Shown here piece after piece: positions 34,051-42,961 of a stretch of 64,000 nucleotides of DNA (the first letter of the stretch is position 1; each line of letters begins with the position of its first letter). The DNA is from Victivallales bacterium (GTDB lineage: Bacteria; Verrucomicrobiota; Lentisphaeria; Oligosphaerales; Oligosphaeraceae): the NCBI GenBank assembly GCA_017554445.1, contig JAFZIJ010000059.1, positions 23,824 through 87,823 on the forward strand, read 5' to 3'. The notes under the pieces are model-generated. The model searched no databases. It saw nothing but the letters and a program-made list of their open reading frames with translations, and was not told the origin of the DNA. The position numbers and the translations under genes were made by a program.

Positions 34051-35370
34051 TCATCCCTTGGCGGAAACCACCGAGACATTCGGAACCAGCAGATACGGCT
34101 GTTGCAACTGCGCATCCACATTCGAACTGATTCGGACATCGCCCATCAGCAGGTCGAAGATGTTTCCCGCGACCATCGCGTTCTTCAGACGTCCGACGAT
34201 TTCGCCATTTTCGATGACATAGCCCAAGGCCACGTTCGCGGAGAAATCGCCATTGGCGAGATTGCCCTGTCCGAAACCAAGCAACTGCTTGATGTATAGG
34301 CCGCGTTTCACGCTTTTGAACAATTCATCCGACGTCTCGCTGCCGGGCAGGACGCGCGCGGCATGCGGCGAGCAGTTGTCGTTGCCCGTCGGTTCCGCGC
34401 CGGCCATTCCAGCCGTATCCAAATCGTAGAGGAAAAGCTGCAACACGCCGTCTTTCACAAGGAAACGACGTTGCGCGGGAATTCCTGCGCCGTCATAGCT
34501 GTCCGACTGCGGGCAATAATCCACGAACGGATTGTCCTCTATGCTGAAGTTCGCCGCCGCGATCTGCTTGCCGAGCTTGTCCTTCAACGGAGACGTGCCT
34601 TTATAGACATTCCGGCCGTTCATGCCGCCGATGACGGGCGACAGGAAGCCGCCAAGGAACTGCGGCGGAATGATGACAGGATAGGAGCCATCCGCAAGCT
34701 GTGCCTGGCGGGAGGCTCTGCGCAAATCCGTCTCTATTGTCTGTTTGACATATTCCTTGTCGTAAAGTCCGTTGACTTCCTGCCAGCCGCGATAGGCATG
34801 CGCGAACAGCATGTCCGTTCCAGTCGTCTTCTGAACGCCGCCGCCAAGAGACCAATGCGTGTCACGTTCGACTTCGAACATGCCTGCGTTGTTTGCGATG
34901 ATTCCTTCGCCTTCCGAACGTCCCGCGCTGGCGCTGATATCCAGCGTGTCGTCAACGCCTTTCAGATAATCGACGATTTCCTGGCAGTCGGTCACCATCG
35001 AATCACGCGTCAATTTCAACACGCTGTCCGAATGATGTTTAATATCTTGATACGCAACAGGTTTCGGGAATTTGCTGTAATGTGCATTCGCACCGACATG
35101 GGCCAAATCAATCGCGCGGTGAACCATATCTTCCATCGCCTCCGGAATGTTTCCGGACGCATTGCCACGACGGCCGTTCACGATGACCATGACATGGTAT
35201 CCCATGGTCTCCTCGCCTTCCGTGTTCTTCAAACGGCCGGATTCGAACGAACAACCGCGATATTCGTGATGGCTGAACGTGATGCGCGCCGCACTGGCGC
35301 CCAGTTTCTCCGCAAGCTCCAGCCCGGCCTTGATTCTCGGGCTCATTTTGTCGATATATGATGTACGCAT
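34051..35370 (-). CDS. pmbA: TldD/PmbA family protein, PmbA (TldE)-like
   Basis: A 439-residue protein of the TldD/TldE protease pair. It has the PmbA pattern: a substrate-like N-terminal half (AARITFSHHEYRGCSFESGR), the central PVIIPPQFLGGFLSPVIGGM in place of the HExxxH zinc site, NPFVDYCPQSDSYDGAGIPA and GLYIKQLLGFGQGN near the C-terminus. TldE forms a heterodimer with TldD that trims peptides or antitoxins; TldE itself lacks the metal site. It directly follows tldD (gap 44 bp), the usual partner order. AGGA upstream of the ATG supports the start. Confidence 0.92.
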   Translation of the reverse strand: MRTSYIDKMSPRIKAGLELAEKLGASAARITFSHHEYRGCSFESGRLKNTEGEETMGYHVMVIVNGRRGNASGNIPEAMEDMVHRAIDLAHVGANAHYSKFPKPVAYQDIKHHSDSVLKLTRDSMVTDCQEIVDYLKGVDDTLDISASAGRSEGEGIIANNAGMFEVERDTHWSLGGGVQKTTGTDMLFAHAYRGWQEVNGLYDKEYVKQTIETDLRRASRQAQLADGSYPVIIPPQFLGGFLSPVIGGMNGRNVYKGTSPLKDKLGKQIAAANFSIEDNPFVDYCPQSDSYDGAGIPAQRRFLVKDGVLQLFLYDLDTAGMAGAEPTGNDNCSPHAARVLPGSETSDELFKSVKRGLYIKQLLGFGQGNLANGDFSANVALGYVIENGEIVGRLKNAMVAGNIFDLLMGDVRISSNVDAQLQQPYLLVPNVSVVSAKG

Positions 35371-35414
35371 GTTTTTTCCTGAAAACTGTGTTTATACGAC
35401 CATTCGTCCGGCCA

Positions 35415-36782
35415 TTACGCCTTGCCGCCGACCACCACATTCCGGATGCGGATGTGCGGTGCGCCGCACGTCACCGGCAGCGGTGCCTGCCCGCCTTTGC
35501 CACAACCGCCGCCATGCTGCGGAAGCAGCAGGTCGTCGGCGATGCCGTCGATATCCTTCAACGTTTCGAAAACATTTCCCGTCAAGACGATGTCGCGCAG
35601 GAGTTCGCAAATCTTTCCATTGCGGATGCGGTAGCCGTACGCCGCGGAGAATGTGAACATTTCCATCATCGTCTGGCCGCCGAAAGCGCCGCAGGCGTAG
35701 ATGCCGTCGTCCACTCCCGCGAACAGCTCCTCCTTCGTCTGCTTGCCAGGCTCGATGAACGTATTGGTCATGCGAACGATCGGGCAGCAGCCGCGGCGGA
35801 TGGCGCGCGCGTTGCCTGTGGCCTTCTCGCCCATCTTGGCCGCCGTCTCCAACGAATGGAGATGGCCCGCCAGAATACCGTCTTTGATCAGATGCGTCCG
35901 CGTCATCGGCGTTCCTTCGTCATCCACCATCTGGCTGCCGAGCAGCGTCGCCAATGTTCCATCGTCCGTGATGTTCAAATCCGGATTGCCCATGACGCGG
36001 CCGATTTTCATCAGTTCGCGCATCTGCGGATTTTCAAACAGGAAGTCCGCTTCGCTCAGATGACCGAAGGCCTCATGCGCGAACACGCCCGCGAAGACAG
36101 GATTCATGATGACCGTGTAGCGGCCGCCTTCGCATTTCGGCGCCTTCAGCAGATCCAACGTCCGCTGCGCGACTTCCAACGCCGTGTCCTGACGATTCAA
36201 AACAACATTGAAGTCGTCCGTCGAAGAGAAACTCTCATGAGCGCGCTGAACTTGCGAACCGTAACGAGCCACACCGGCCAACGCCAACGTGATCCGCGGA
36301 CGCTCTTCCATGAAGTAGTTGCCGCGCGTCGAAGCGAAATAAACTCTTCTGAACTGTTCAGAATAGCTGACGGAACTGGATTCCATCCCCTTCTGCCCCA
36401 AGATGATATCATTGTATTCCTTGATGACGGCAAGCTTGTCCGCAAACGAAACGCCACGATAGTCATGCTTCATGGTGATCGGCGCGACGACATCGGCAGG
36501 CACTTCGACTTCCGCCAGCTGCGTCTTCTCTTTGCCGACCAACGCGGCGTCTGCGCAAGCGTCCGCCACCTTCTGTTCCAAATCGTCCAGCGAATCGAAA
36601 ATGCACGTTCCCCAGCCGCCGTTTTTGCATGCGCGGACAATACCGCCTGTGTTGCAAGCAGTTGAAGCGGCCTCCAATTCCTTGCCACGATAGGCGAAAT
36701 TCGTGCCGTCGTTTTCTTCAAAACGAATCTCCGCGTAATCCGCGTTCGCTTTTTTCAATGCATCCAGCAATCGTTGTTTCAT
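35415..36782 (-). CDS. tldD: Metallopeptidase TldD
   Basis: A 455-residue zinc peptidase subunit. The metal motif HEAFGH is at residues 236-241, and GTPMTRTHLIKDGILAGHLHS and GNARAIRRGCCPIVRMTN follow as in the family. With TldE it degrades unfolded peptides and matures RiPP-type peptides or cleaves antitoxins in known cases; the substrate here is unknown. The frame is open 15 codons upstream but the family start and an AAGG site fit the ATG at 36782. It is the first gene of a tldD-pmbA pair. Confidence 0.95.
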   Translation of the reverse strand: MKQRLLDALKKANADYAEIRFEENDGTNFAYRGKELEAASTACNTGGIVRACKNGGWGTCIFDSLDDLEQKVADACADAALVGKEKTQLAEVEVPADVVAPITMKHDYRGVSFADKLAVIKEYNDIILGQKGMESSSVSYSEQFRRVYFASTRGNYFMEERPRITLALAGVARYGSQVQRAHESFSSTDDFNVVLNRQDTALEVAQRTLDLLKAPKCEGGRYTVIMNPVFAGVFAHEAFGHLSEADFLFENPQMRELMKIGRVMGNPDLNITDDGTLATLLGSQMVDDEGTPMTRTHLIKDGILAGHLHSLETAAKMGEKATGNARAIRRGCCPIVRMTNTFIEPGKQTKEELFAGVDDGIYACGAFGGQTMMEMFTFSAAYGYRIRNGKICELLRDIVLTGNVFETLKDIDGIADDLLLPQHGGGCGKGGQAPLPVTCGAPHIRIRNVVVGGKA

Positions 36783-36859
36783 ATCGACCTTCAAAAATCC
36801 ACGGATTCTTCGGCCAATCAAGGCCATTGATTCCTTTTATACACTCTAAATCAAAAGAT

Positions 36860-36888
36860 AATATAGTTGAAGAAAATGCAATCAGCAA
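36860..36888 (-). promoter_or_regulatory. Candidate promoter of tldD-pmbA
   Basis: Read leftward: TTGCTG (36888-36883), 17 bp, TATATT (36865-36860), about 78 bases before the tldD ATG. The region is AT-rich, follows the hemW stop and contains no gene. The -35 box is a partial match. Confidence 0.4.
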
Positions 36889-36894
36889 ATTATT

Positions 36895-38004
36895 TTAAAG
36901 CAATTCCATCACAATATCATCATTAAAAAGCAAGCCGCGTGCGGTCGGACGGAAGCCGTTGTCGTCAATTGTGACAAGACCAAGCCGTTCCAATCTTGCA
37001 AGTTCTTTTCCTCGAAGAGCTTTTGCATCAACGCCGACGATTTCCGCAAACTGCTGCCATGTCCATCCGTCAACCGTCCGCATACCGAACGCCAATATCT
37101 CCGCGTCCCGCTTGTCCAACGGCAGAATGTCCATTTCAGCCTCCTCGCCTTCTAGCCATTTCAATAGATTTGAAACTTGTGTCCAGCGGTCCATTCCGTC
37201 AAACGACGTTGCAGCCGGACCAGTGCCCAGATATGTCCCGCCATGCCATATGTCGTTGTTATGACGGCACTCACAGTCAGGCTTCGCAAAATTGGAAATC
37301 TCATAACGTCGCAAGCCGCCTTCCGCCAGAATCTCATCGGCAAGCCGCCAATATTCAGGAAAGTCATCATCGTTCACACACGTTCCATGCGCCGCCAACG
37401 GCGTTCCCTCTTCGATGGTCAAAGCATATGCGGACAGATGATCAGGATTCAATTGCAACGCTTTATGTAAATCCATGCGGAAATCATCAGGCGTCTGGCC
37501 AGGCACGTTGTAAATGAAATCAAAATTGACACGGCGGATTCCGGCTTTTCGCAATGCATCCACTTTTGTCTCAAGCCCTTCCAGATGTCCGCAACGCCCT
37601 AATGTCGTGCGGATTCGCGGTTCGAAGCTCTGGATGCCCATGCTGACACGCGTCACGCCATGCGCCGCCATGATGGCGATCTTTTGTTCTGAAAGCGATT
37701 CAGGATTGGACTCCACCGTCCATTCCATGTCATTGACAAAGCGGAAGTTACTGCTAATGCCTGTCAAAAGCTTTTCAAAGCAATCATCGTCCAAGGCCGT
37801 CGGAGTCCCGCCGCCGATGAAGACGGAACGCAAAGCCGCGCAATTGTCCGACTGTTTTTCCATGTCCTGCAGGATGCGGCAAATGTACGCTTCCTGCTCC
37901 GGACGGCTATAGCGTCCCAATGAGTAAAATGCGCAATACGAGCATTTTCCATGACAGAACGGTACATGGACATACAGTGATTCAAAAGGACGACGGCCAG
38001 ACAT
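36895..38004 (-). CDS. hemW: Radical SAM heme chaperone HemW
   Basis: A 369-residue radical SAM protein. CHGKCSYCAF carries the 4Fe-4S cluster cysteines Cys17, Cys21 and Cys24 (CX3CX2C). The fourth Cys of true coproporphyrinogen oxidase HemN is missing, and the heme-binding HN block (CRHNNDIWHGGTYLGTGPAA) is present, so HemW is the better call. HemW binds heme and is thought to deliver it to respiratory proteins. VFIGGGTPTALDDD and GVTRVSMGIQSFEPRI are typical motifs. AAGGG upstream supports the ATG. The C-terminal HemN-type wing is intact. Confidence 0.93.
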   Translation of the reverse strand: MSGRRPFESLYVHVPFCHGKCSYCAFYSLGRYSRPEQEAYICRILQDMEKQSDNCAALRSVFIGGGTPTALDDDCFEKLLTGISSNFRFVNDMEWTVESNPESLSEQKIAIMAAHGVTRVSMGIQSFEPRIRTTLGRCGHLEGLETKVDALRKAGIRRVNFDFIYNVPGQTPDDFRMDLHKALQLNPDHLSAYALTIEEGTPLAAHGTCVNDDDFPEYWRLADEILAEGGLRRYEISNFAKPDCECRHNNDIWHGGTYLGTGPAATSFDGMDRWTQVSNLLKWLEGEEAEMDILPLDKRDAEILAFGMRTVDGWTWQQFAEIVGVDAKALRGKELARLERLGLVTIDDNGFRPTARGLLFNDDIVMELL

Positions 38005-38131
38005 ATTCCCTTCTTTTCAATGCTTCCTACATTACCATCCTTCAATTTCTTTGAAGAAATCCTGTACGTTTTTTCTTTCTATGCCTTTGTAAACAAGATA
38101 ATCCTTAAGGAACATTTGTGTCCATTAAATA

Positions 38132-38299
38132 ACCGCCGCAGCCGCCGGAGCCGTTTGAATCATTCACAATCAACATCTTGTTTCATTATTGAATACTTAG
38201 AGGTAGCGTCGGCCCGGCGGCGAGGCATTTTTTGTTGTATGTGCAATGGTTGCAATTCGTGTAAATTCGTGTCCATTCGTGGTTATAAATCAACGATTT
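38132..38299 (+). repeat. Structured intergenic repeat, copy 3
   Basis: Lies between the hemW start and the GT4 stop, and lacks the GCGAAGC hairpin and heptamers of other copies. It has ACCGCCGCAGC (38132-38142); a long stem GCCGCCGG+A+GCCG (38141-38153) with CGGCCCGGCGGC (38210-38221) around a 56-nt loop that is similar to copy 2; GAGGCATTTTTT; TTCGTGTCCATTCGTGGTT; and AATCAACGATTT (38288-38299). The last part overlaps the end of the GT4 gene. Confidence 0.85.
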
Positions 38300-39396
38300 A
38301 TCGACAGCATCGTCTCCGAAAGAATTCGCGCATGATTCCGCCAGTTGAATTGCGCGGCACGCTTCGGACCTTCCTCACGAAGACGCGCACGTTCATTCTC
38401 GTCCGTCAACAACGTTGTCAACGCCTGCCGAATTTCGTCAACGGACGTCGGATCGAATTGGACGGACGTATCACCGCCGATCTCCCCTAGGCTGGATGTA
38501 TTGGAACAGCCACATGGAACGCCATAGTGCATGGCTTCAATCAGCGACAGTCCAAATCCTTCGAACAGAGAAGGAAAGACATAGCAGGCGGCGTTTTCAT
38601 ATGCCTCCTTCATGTCGGCGGAATCCACAAAACCACAGAACACGATGTCGTCTTTCGCAGGCGATTTTTCCGCCGTCTCATGGATTATTTCACTTCCAGG
38701 CCAGTCCGCTCCCGCCAAGACAAGCGGATAGTCACGTCGCAGTTCTTCTGGCAGCCCTTCATAGGCCTGTATCAAGCGGACATGATTCTTGCCGGGATGC
38801 TCAAGTCGCGACACATAAAACACATAATGCCCCGAGCGCAGCCGCGGATGAGCGGCCAGCCAGCCCGTTCGATGCGTTTCCGGCAGGCTCAATCCATTGT
38901 ACGCCACATGGATTTTTTCATGCGGAACATGCCAGTATCGCTCCAAATCCGTGGCGGTCGCATGACTGACCGCCGCCACGTATTTACTTCCACGAATCAG
39001 CCACGGCAACACTTTCTTGATATAGAAAGTCCGAAACGCATCATATTTGTTTTCAACATGATACTGCGACAGATCATGCACGACCGACATCGTCGGAACC
39101 GGATAGAACAGGAAAGAACGCCTGTTCGCCGCCGTGATCAGACATGCGTCATATTTGTCACGCGAAATCGAAAACGGTACGATGAATGCATGATAGAGCA
39201 TGGAAAACACGGCACGGCGTGTGAAACTCGGCATTTCAATCGTCTTGAAACCATTGAAATGATGAGACATGCCGGATTCGACAAGTAGCGTCAAATCATG
39301 TCCTTGCGCGGCAAGTTCACGGATCACATTACGGATATAGACCGATATGCCGGAACGGCCGTCGTCAAACGGAACGCATGACACAAACAAACGCAT
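38290..39396 (-). CDS. Glycosyltransferase family 4 protein
   Basis: A 368-residue GT-B glycosyltransferase. The N-terminal glycine loop DDGRSGISVYIRNVIREL, HRTG-type linkers and the C-terminal donor motif FPSLFEGFGLSLIEAMHYG (E-X7-E form, FEGFGLSLIEA) place it in GT4. It transfers a sugar from a nucleotide donor to a glycan or lipid; the acceptor is unknown. The frame is open 13 codons further up, but MRLFVSCVPF is the natural start. Its last codons fall within repeat copy 3. It follows the Gfo/Idh gene by 28 bases. Confidence 0.92.
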   Translation of the reverse strand: MRLFVSCVPFDDGRSGISVYIRNVIRELAAQGHDLTLLVESGMSHHFNGFKTIEMPSFTRRAVFSMLYHAFIVPFSISRDKYDACLITAANRRSFLFYPVPTMSVVHDLSQYHVENKYDAFRTFYIKKVLPWLIRGSKYVAAVSHATATDLERYWHVPHEKIHVAYNGLSLPETHRTGWLAAHPRLRSGHYVFYVSRLEHPGKNHVRLIQAYEGLPEELRRDYPLVLAGADWPGSEIIHETAEKSPAKDDIVFCGFVDSADMKEAYENAACYVFPSLFEGFGLSLIEAMHYGVPCGCSNTSSLGEIGGDTSVQFDPTSVDEIRQALTTLLTDENERARLREEGPKRAAQFNWRNHARILSETMLSINR

Positions 39397-39424
39397 GGTG
39401 CATCCTGTTTTGGAATGGTTCCTT

Positions 39425-40447
39425 TTACAGCGCAACGGCTTTGCCGCTGCGGACGCTTTCGATCTCCGCCTTCACTACGCGGATCGTCTCCATCGCCGTC
39501 GCGGCCGTGACCGTCGTCGGCTTGACGCCTTTCCGGATGCAGTCGAAGAAATAAGCCTGTTCATTGAAATACGGCCCGGCCGTTGTGATGTTCAAACCGC
39601 TCTTCAATTCCGCAAGGCTGGAGGATAAATCCACTTCTTCCGGAGCGCCGCCCTTATAAACCAATAGTGCAGGTTTATTGCGGCTATTGAATTCCAACAG
39701 ACCATTTTCAAAGAACGCGCGGTATGACGCCGTGAACGGGAACCCCTGCGGGGTGTCCGCACTGCCTTCAGCGCTCACGATGATGTTGCCATCATACAGA
39801 TATTGCGTGAAATTGTGGAAGATGCCGCCCTGCGTGCGGTTGTCATAGCTAACCCCATGGGATAGAACGGCTTTTGGCGTACCAAGCATCCACAGGATCG
39901 CGTCTGTGTCATGGATGTGGCGGTCGAAGATCTGCATGCCGCCACGCTCTTCGTCCAAAAACCATCCTTCATAACCGACTGATACGCCGCCGATACGCGT
40001 CATGGACAACGCCCGCAGTTCACCGAACATCTTTTCGTCGATGGCCTTTTTCAAATAGACATATTCGTCCCAAAAACGCAGGACCTGCCCGATCATGAAG
40101 TTCTTGCCGGACTTTTCGGCGGCTTCCGCCATTTCACGGCAACAATCGACATTCAGTGACATAGGCTTCTCGCAGAAGACATGACAACCTTTTTCCAAGG
40201 CCTGAATTGCGAACGGTTTATGAAGATACGTCGGTGCGCAGACAAACACCACGTCGAAGTCGCCTTCCGTGATCATATCCGCCCCGTCCGCATATGTTTT
40301 CTGCACGCCTAGTTCACTTGCCGCCATGGCTCGACGCTCTTCGCGGGCATCCGCCACCGCCAGCAACTTCACATCCTCATGCTTCAACAGCAACTGCCCA
40401 TGGGAACGCCCCATGTTGCCATAGCCTATCAAACCGACTCTAATCAC
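39425..40447 (-). CDS. Gfo/Idh/MocA family oxidoreductase
   Basis: A 340-residue NAD(P)-dependent dehydrogenase. The N-terminal Rossmann fold has VGLIGYGNMGRSHG (dinucleotide loop) and the CEKPMSLN block with the catalytic Lys; GGGMQ-like RGGMQIFDRHIHDTD provides the His/Asp site. The family oxidises or reduces sugars and inositols; the nearest guess is a sugar or inositol dehydrogenase. It begins with GTG at 40447, preceded by GGGAGTAGG. It is upstream of the GT4 gene in the same direction, and downstream of a stretch of AT-rich tandem repeats. Confidence 0.9.
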   Translation of the reverse strand: MIRVGLIGYGNMGRSHGQLLLKHEDVKLLAVADAREERRAMAASELGVQKTYADGADMITEGDFDVVFVCAPTYLHKPFAIQALEKGCHVFCEKPMSLNVDCCREMAEAAEKSGKNFMIGQVLRFWDEYVYLKKAIDEKMFGELRALSMTRIGGVSVGYEGWFLDEERGGMQIFDRHIHDTDAILWMLGTPKAVLSHGVSYDNRTQGGIFHNFTQYLYDGNIIVSAEGSADTPQGFPFTASYRAFFENGLLEFNSRNKPALLVYKGGAPEEVDLSSSLAELKSGLNITTAGPYFNEQAYFFDCIRKGVKPTTVTAATAMETIRVVKAEIESVRSGKAVAL

Positions 40448-40490
40448 GATCCTACTCCCTAAGCACTTAATAATAAATAATTAACAGAAA

Positions 40491-40564
40491 AATTATGAAT
40501 TATGAATTATGAATTATTATTTGTTATTGGCTTTAAGCTTTAAGCTTTTAGCTTTTAGCTTAAA
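40491..40564. repeat. Short tandem repeats of AATTATG and GCTTTTA type
   Basis: About four AATTATG units (40491-40516) are followed by GCTTTAA/GCTTTTA units (40530-40562). They fill the gap between the coiled-coil gene and the Gfo/Idh gene. No gene or known element is visible. Similar AGCTTAAAGCTGAAAGCTT units occur in the loop of repeat copy 4. Confidence 0.7.
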
Positions 40565-40567
40565 ATA

Positions 40568-41164
40568 TCATTTCTCTTCTGTCCACTCTTCGCCCGTCAA
40601 TGTTCTAAATCTTTCCTGCAGAATGTATTGACGATTCTTGCTACGTTCCGTCACAAGACGCCGCAAATCGCGGACTTCGGACTCCAGTTTGTTGATTTGT
40701 ATCAATTGTTGCTGCTGCGCTTCGTCGAATGCCTGTTCCAAAAGCTTCCGCAACTGCGCACGAGCCTCTTTTAGTTGTGCAAGCCGTTGCTCCTCAACGT
40801 TTTTCGGTTCCTTTTTCGGGGCTTTCGCCAACTGCTGGATATCACGGCTGAGCTTTCTCACTTCACATTGCTGCTTCTCCTGCCGAACCATGCGATCGTA
40901 CATCGCATTGTCTTCGCCGCGCAGTTTGTCCACCTCTTGAAAATGGTCCGCCAGCTGCCCTAGATACGCGTCCATCGCCTCCGGATACGCCTTGCGGCGC
41001 TTTTCAATCTCCTCCAGCAGATCCGGAGCATTCGTGCGATAATAGCCCAGCATGGCATCCGCCTCCACATTCGGGCGGACTCGCTTCAGCGTTTCCGCCA
41101 AATCCTCCTGAGCAATGGCGGCCAGGCAGAGCACCGCCATCAATATGACCATCATTTTCCACAT
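40568..41164 (-). CDS. Exported coiled-coil protein, unknown function
   Basis: A 198-residue protein with a signal peptide (MWKMMVILMAVLCLAAIAQE). The rest is highly charged and almost wholly helical; residues about 90-180 (QEKQQCEVRKLSRDIQQLAK, then KEARAQLRKLLEQAFDEAQQ, then LESEVRDLRRLVTERSKN) predict a long coiled coil. I do not recognise a family. It probably acts in the periplasm, perhaps as a structural or chaperone-type protein. It follows the peptide-type binding protein gene by 23 bases. The gene ends just before a stretch of AT-rich tandem repeats. Confidence 0.75.
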   Translation of the reverse strand: MWKMMVILMAVLCLAAIAQEDLAETLKRVRPNVEADAMLGYYRTNAPDLLEEIEKRRKAYPEAMDAYLGQLADHFQEVDKLRGEDNAMYDRMVRQEKQQCEVRKLSRDIQQLAKAPKKEPKNVEEQRLAQLKEARAQLRKLLEQAFDEAQQQQLIQINKLESEVRDLRRLVTERSKNRQYILQERFRTLTGEEWTEEK

Positions 41165-41187
41165 GGAATCTCTCCTCTACTCCAACA

Positions 41188-42936
41188 CTATTCGAATTTC
41201 ACGGCTTTCGGCCGCGCAGGTAGCGGCTGGTTCGCCTTGCGAGCCTCTTCAAGCTCAGCAACCGCGTCTTCGTCAATCCACCAGTAGGCGCTGAAACCGC
41301 CACCGCTGTCATATTTGCCCAACACCGTTTTCGGAGTCCCGAACTTGTTCCAATACAACAACCTGACATAGTTGATGTTCCACAAAAGGACATACGGGTA
41401 CTCGTCGTAGATCAGCTTGTCGATCTGGCGGCAGATTTCATTCCGCTCCGTCACGCTGAAAATCGCCTTCTGCTTTTCAATCAACGCATCGACGGCCGCG
41501 TTGCGGAATCCAGTAATATTGCTGCCGCCTTCACGGTCAGCCTCCTTCGACGACCACATGGATTCCGGATTCTTGAAAAGCCCTGCGCCCCAGGCGGCCC
41601 ATGTCATGTCGAAATTATACGCGTCCATGTCTTTAGCCCATGCCGACCAGTCTTTTGTCTCGATCGTCATCTTGATGCCGATATCCTTCAAGGCCGAACC
41701 GAACATCGTCACATACTTGTCCGAATTGCCGCCGCGATTCAAAAACACGAAACTGAACTCCTTTCCGTCCTTTTCGAGAATACCCGTGGCGGGATTCGCC
41801 TTCCATCCGGCCTCCGCCAGAAGCTTCCGCGCGGCGGCGGGATCGAATTTCACCAATTCGTTCTTGCACGGATGCTCCGCGTCGTACAGATCCTCCCAGA
41901 AGGAACGATGCATGAAATACTGGCTGTACATCATCGTCGTGTTCATCGTCTCACGATCAACCAAATGCGCAAGCGCCTTGCGGACACGGACATCGTCAAA
42001 CGGCGGACGCCGCATGTTCATCGCGAAGCCTTGGAAGCCGACGGGGCTGTAGTTGTAGATCGACTGCTTTACGACCCAATTCTGCCGCACCGCTGGCACA
42101 CGCTCTTCAATCTTATGCCACTGGCTTGCCGTATAGACGTGGAAAACATCGATTTCACCTTTCAGAAACGCCTCGAACGCATTGTCTTGATCTTCGAAAA
42201 AGACGCATTTGATTTCATCGAAATTGTTGAGATTCTGCTGGTTCTTCCAGCCGTTACGCCACCAGTCATGACGCCGTTCGAGAACAAGATAGAAACCTTC
42301 CTTCAGCTCCTTGATCCGATACGGGCCCGACACGACGGGAAACTCGAAGTTGATTTTGTTGAAGTCCTGTCCTTCCCAAATATGCTTCGGAAGAATTTCC
42401 ATGCCGCCGGCGGCGCCCAGATTCTGCCAATGGACTTCTTTCGCGCGGAAACGGACGGCTTTTCCATCATCAACAATTTCAGGTACTTCAAGACGTTCCA
42501 ACGAGACTTTGTGCGGCCCCGTCATGTTCTTTGGATCGACGATCGTCTTGTACGTCCAGACGACGTCCTCAGCCGTGACAGGCTTCCCGTCGCTCCACCG
42601 GGCCGCCGGATCCAGCCAGAATGTGAATTCCAGCTTGTCGTCGGAAATCGTCCATTTTTCCGCCAACGCGCGGTCGTATTCAAGCGTGCTCGAATCCATT
42701 TCAATCAGACTCTCGAACATCGCGCCGAAAACACGCGCACTCATGGTATTGTTGTCCAGCAAGTAGTTAAGACTCTTGGGTGACGGGCCAAGATATTCTT
42801 TGAGCAATCCGCCCTGCTCCGCCAGCGGACTGGCGACCGGATCAGGCAGTCCAATCCGGCTGGCCTTAGGATAAATGTCCACCGCGAACAGCATGGATGT
42901 CAACATCAAAACGACGATTAGGCTGATTTTTTTCAT
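41188..42936 (-). CDS. ABC transporter substrate-binding protein, family 5 (peptide type)
   Basis: A 582-residue exported protein with a signal peptide (MKKISLIVVLMLTSMLFA). SBP_bac_5 features: LEYDRALAEKWTISDDKLEF, TFWLDPAARWSDGKPVTAEDVVWT, VRKALAHLVDRETMN and DPAAARKLLAEAGWK. Proteins of this class bind peptides, nickel or oligosaccharides. No ABC permease or ATPase genes lie next to it, so its partners must be elsewhere. The frame runs 12 codons further upstream; GGAGGAG upstream of the ATG at 42936 and the signal peptide fix the start. It follows the SppA gene by 25 bases. Confidence 0.92.
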   Translation of the reverse strand: MKKISLIVVLMLTSMLFAVDIYPKASRIGLPDPVASPLAEQGGLLKEYLGPSPKSLNYLLDNNTMSARVFGAMFESLIEMDSSTLEYDRALAEKWTISDDKLEFTFWLDPAARWSDGKPVTAEDVVWTYKTIVDPKNMTGPHKVSLERLEVPEIVDDGKAVRFRAKEVHWQNLGAAGGMEILPKHIWEGQDFNKINFEFPVVSGPYRIKELKEGFYLVLERRHDWWRNGWKNQQNLNNFDEIKCVFFEDQDNAFEAFLKGEIDVFHVYTASQWHKIEERVPAVRQNWVVKQSIYNYSPVGFQGFAMNMRRPPFDDVRVRKALAHLVDRETMNTTMMYSQYFMHRSFWEDLYDAEHPCKNELVKFDPAAARKLLAEAGWKANPATGILEKDGKEFSFVFLNRGGNSDKYVTMFGSALKDIGIKMTIETKDWSAWAKDMDAYNFDMTWAAWGAGLFKNPESMWSSKEADREGGSNITGFRNAAVDALIEKQKAIFSVTERNEICRQIDKLIYDEYPYVLLWNINYVRLLYWNKFGTPKTVLGKYDSGGGFSAYWWIDEDAVAELEEARKANQPLPARPKAVKFE

Positions 42937-42961
42937 GGGATAGAACTCCTCCTTCGCATGC

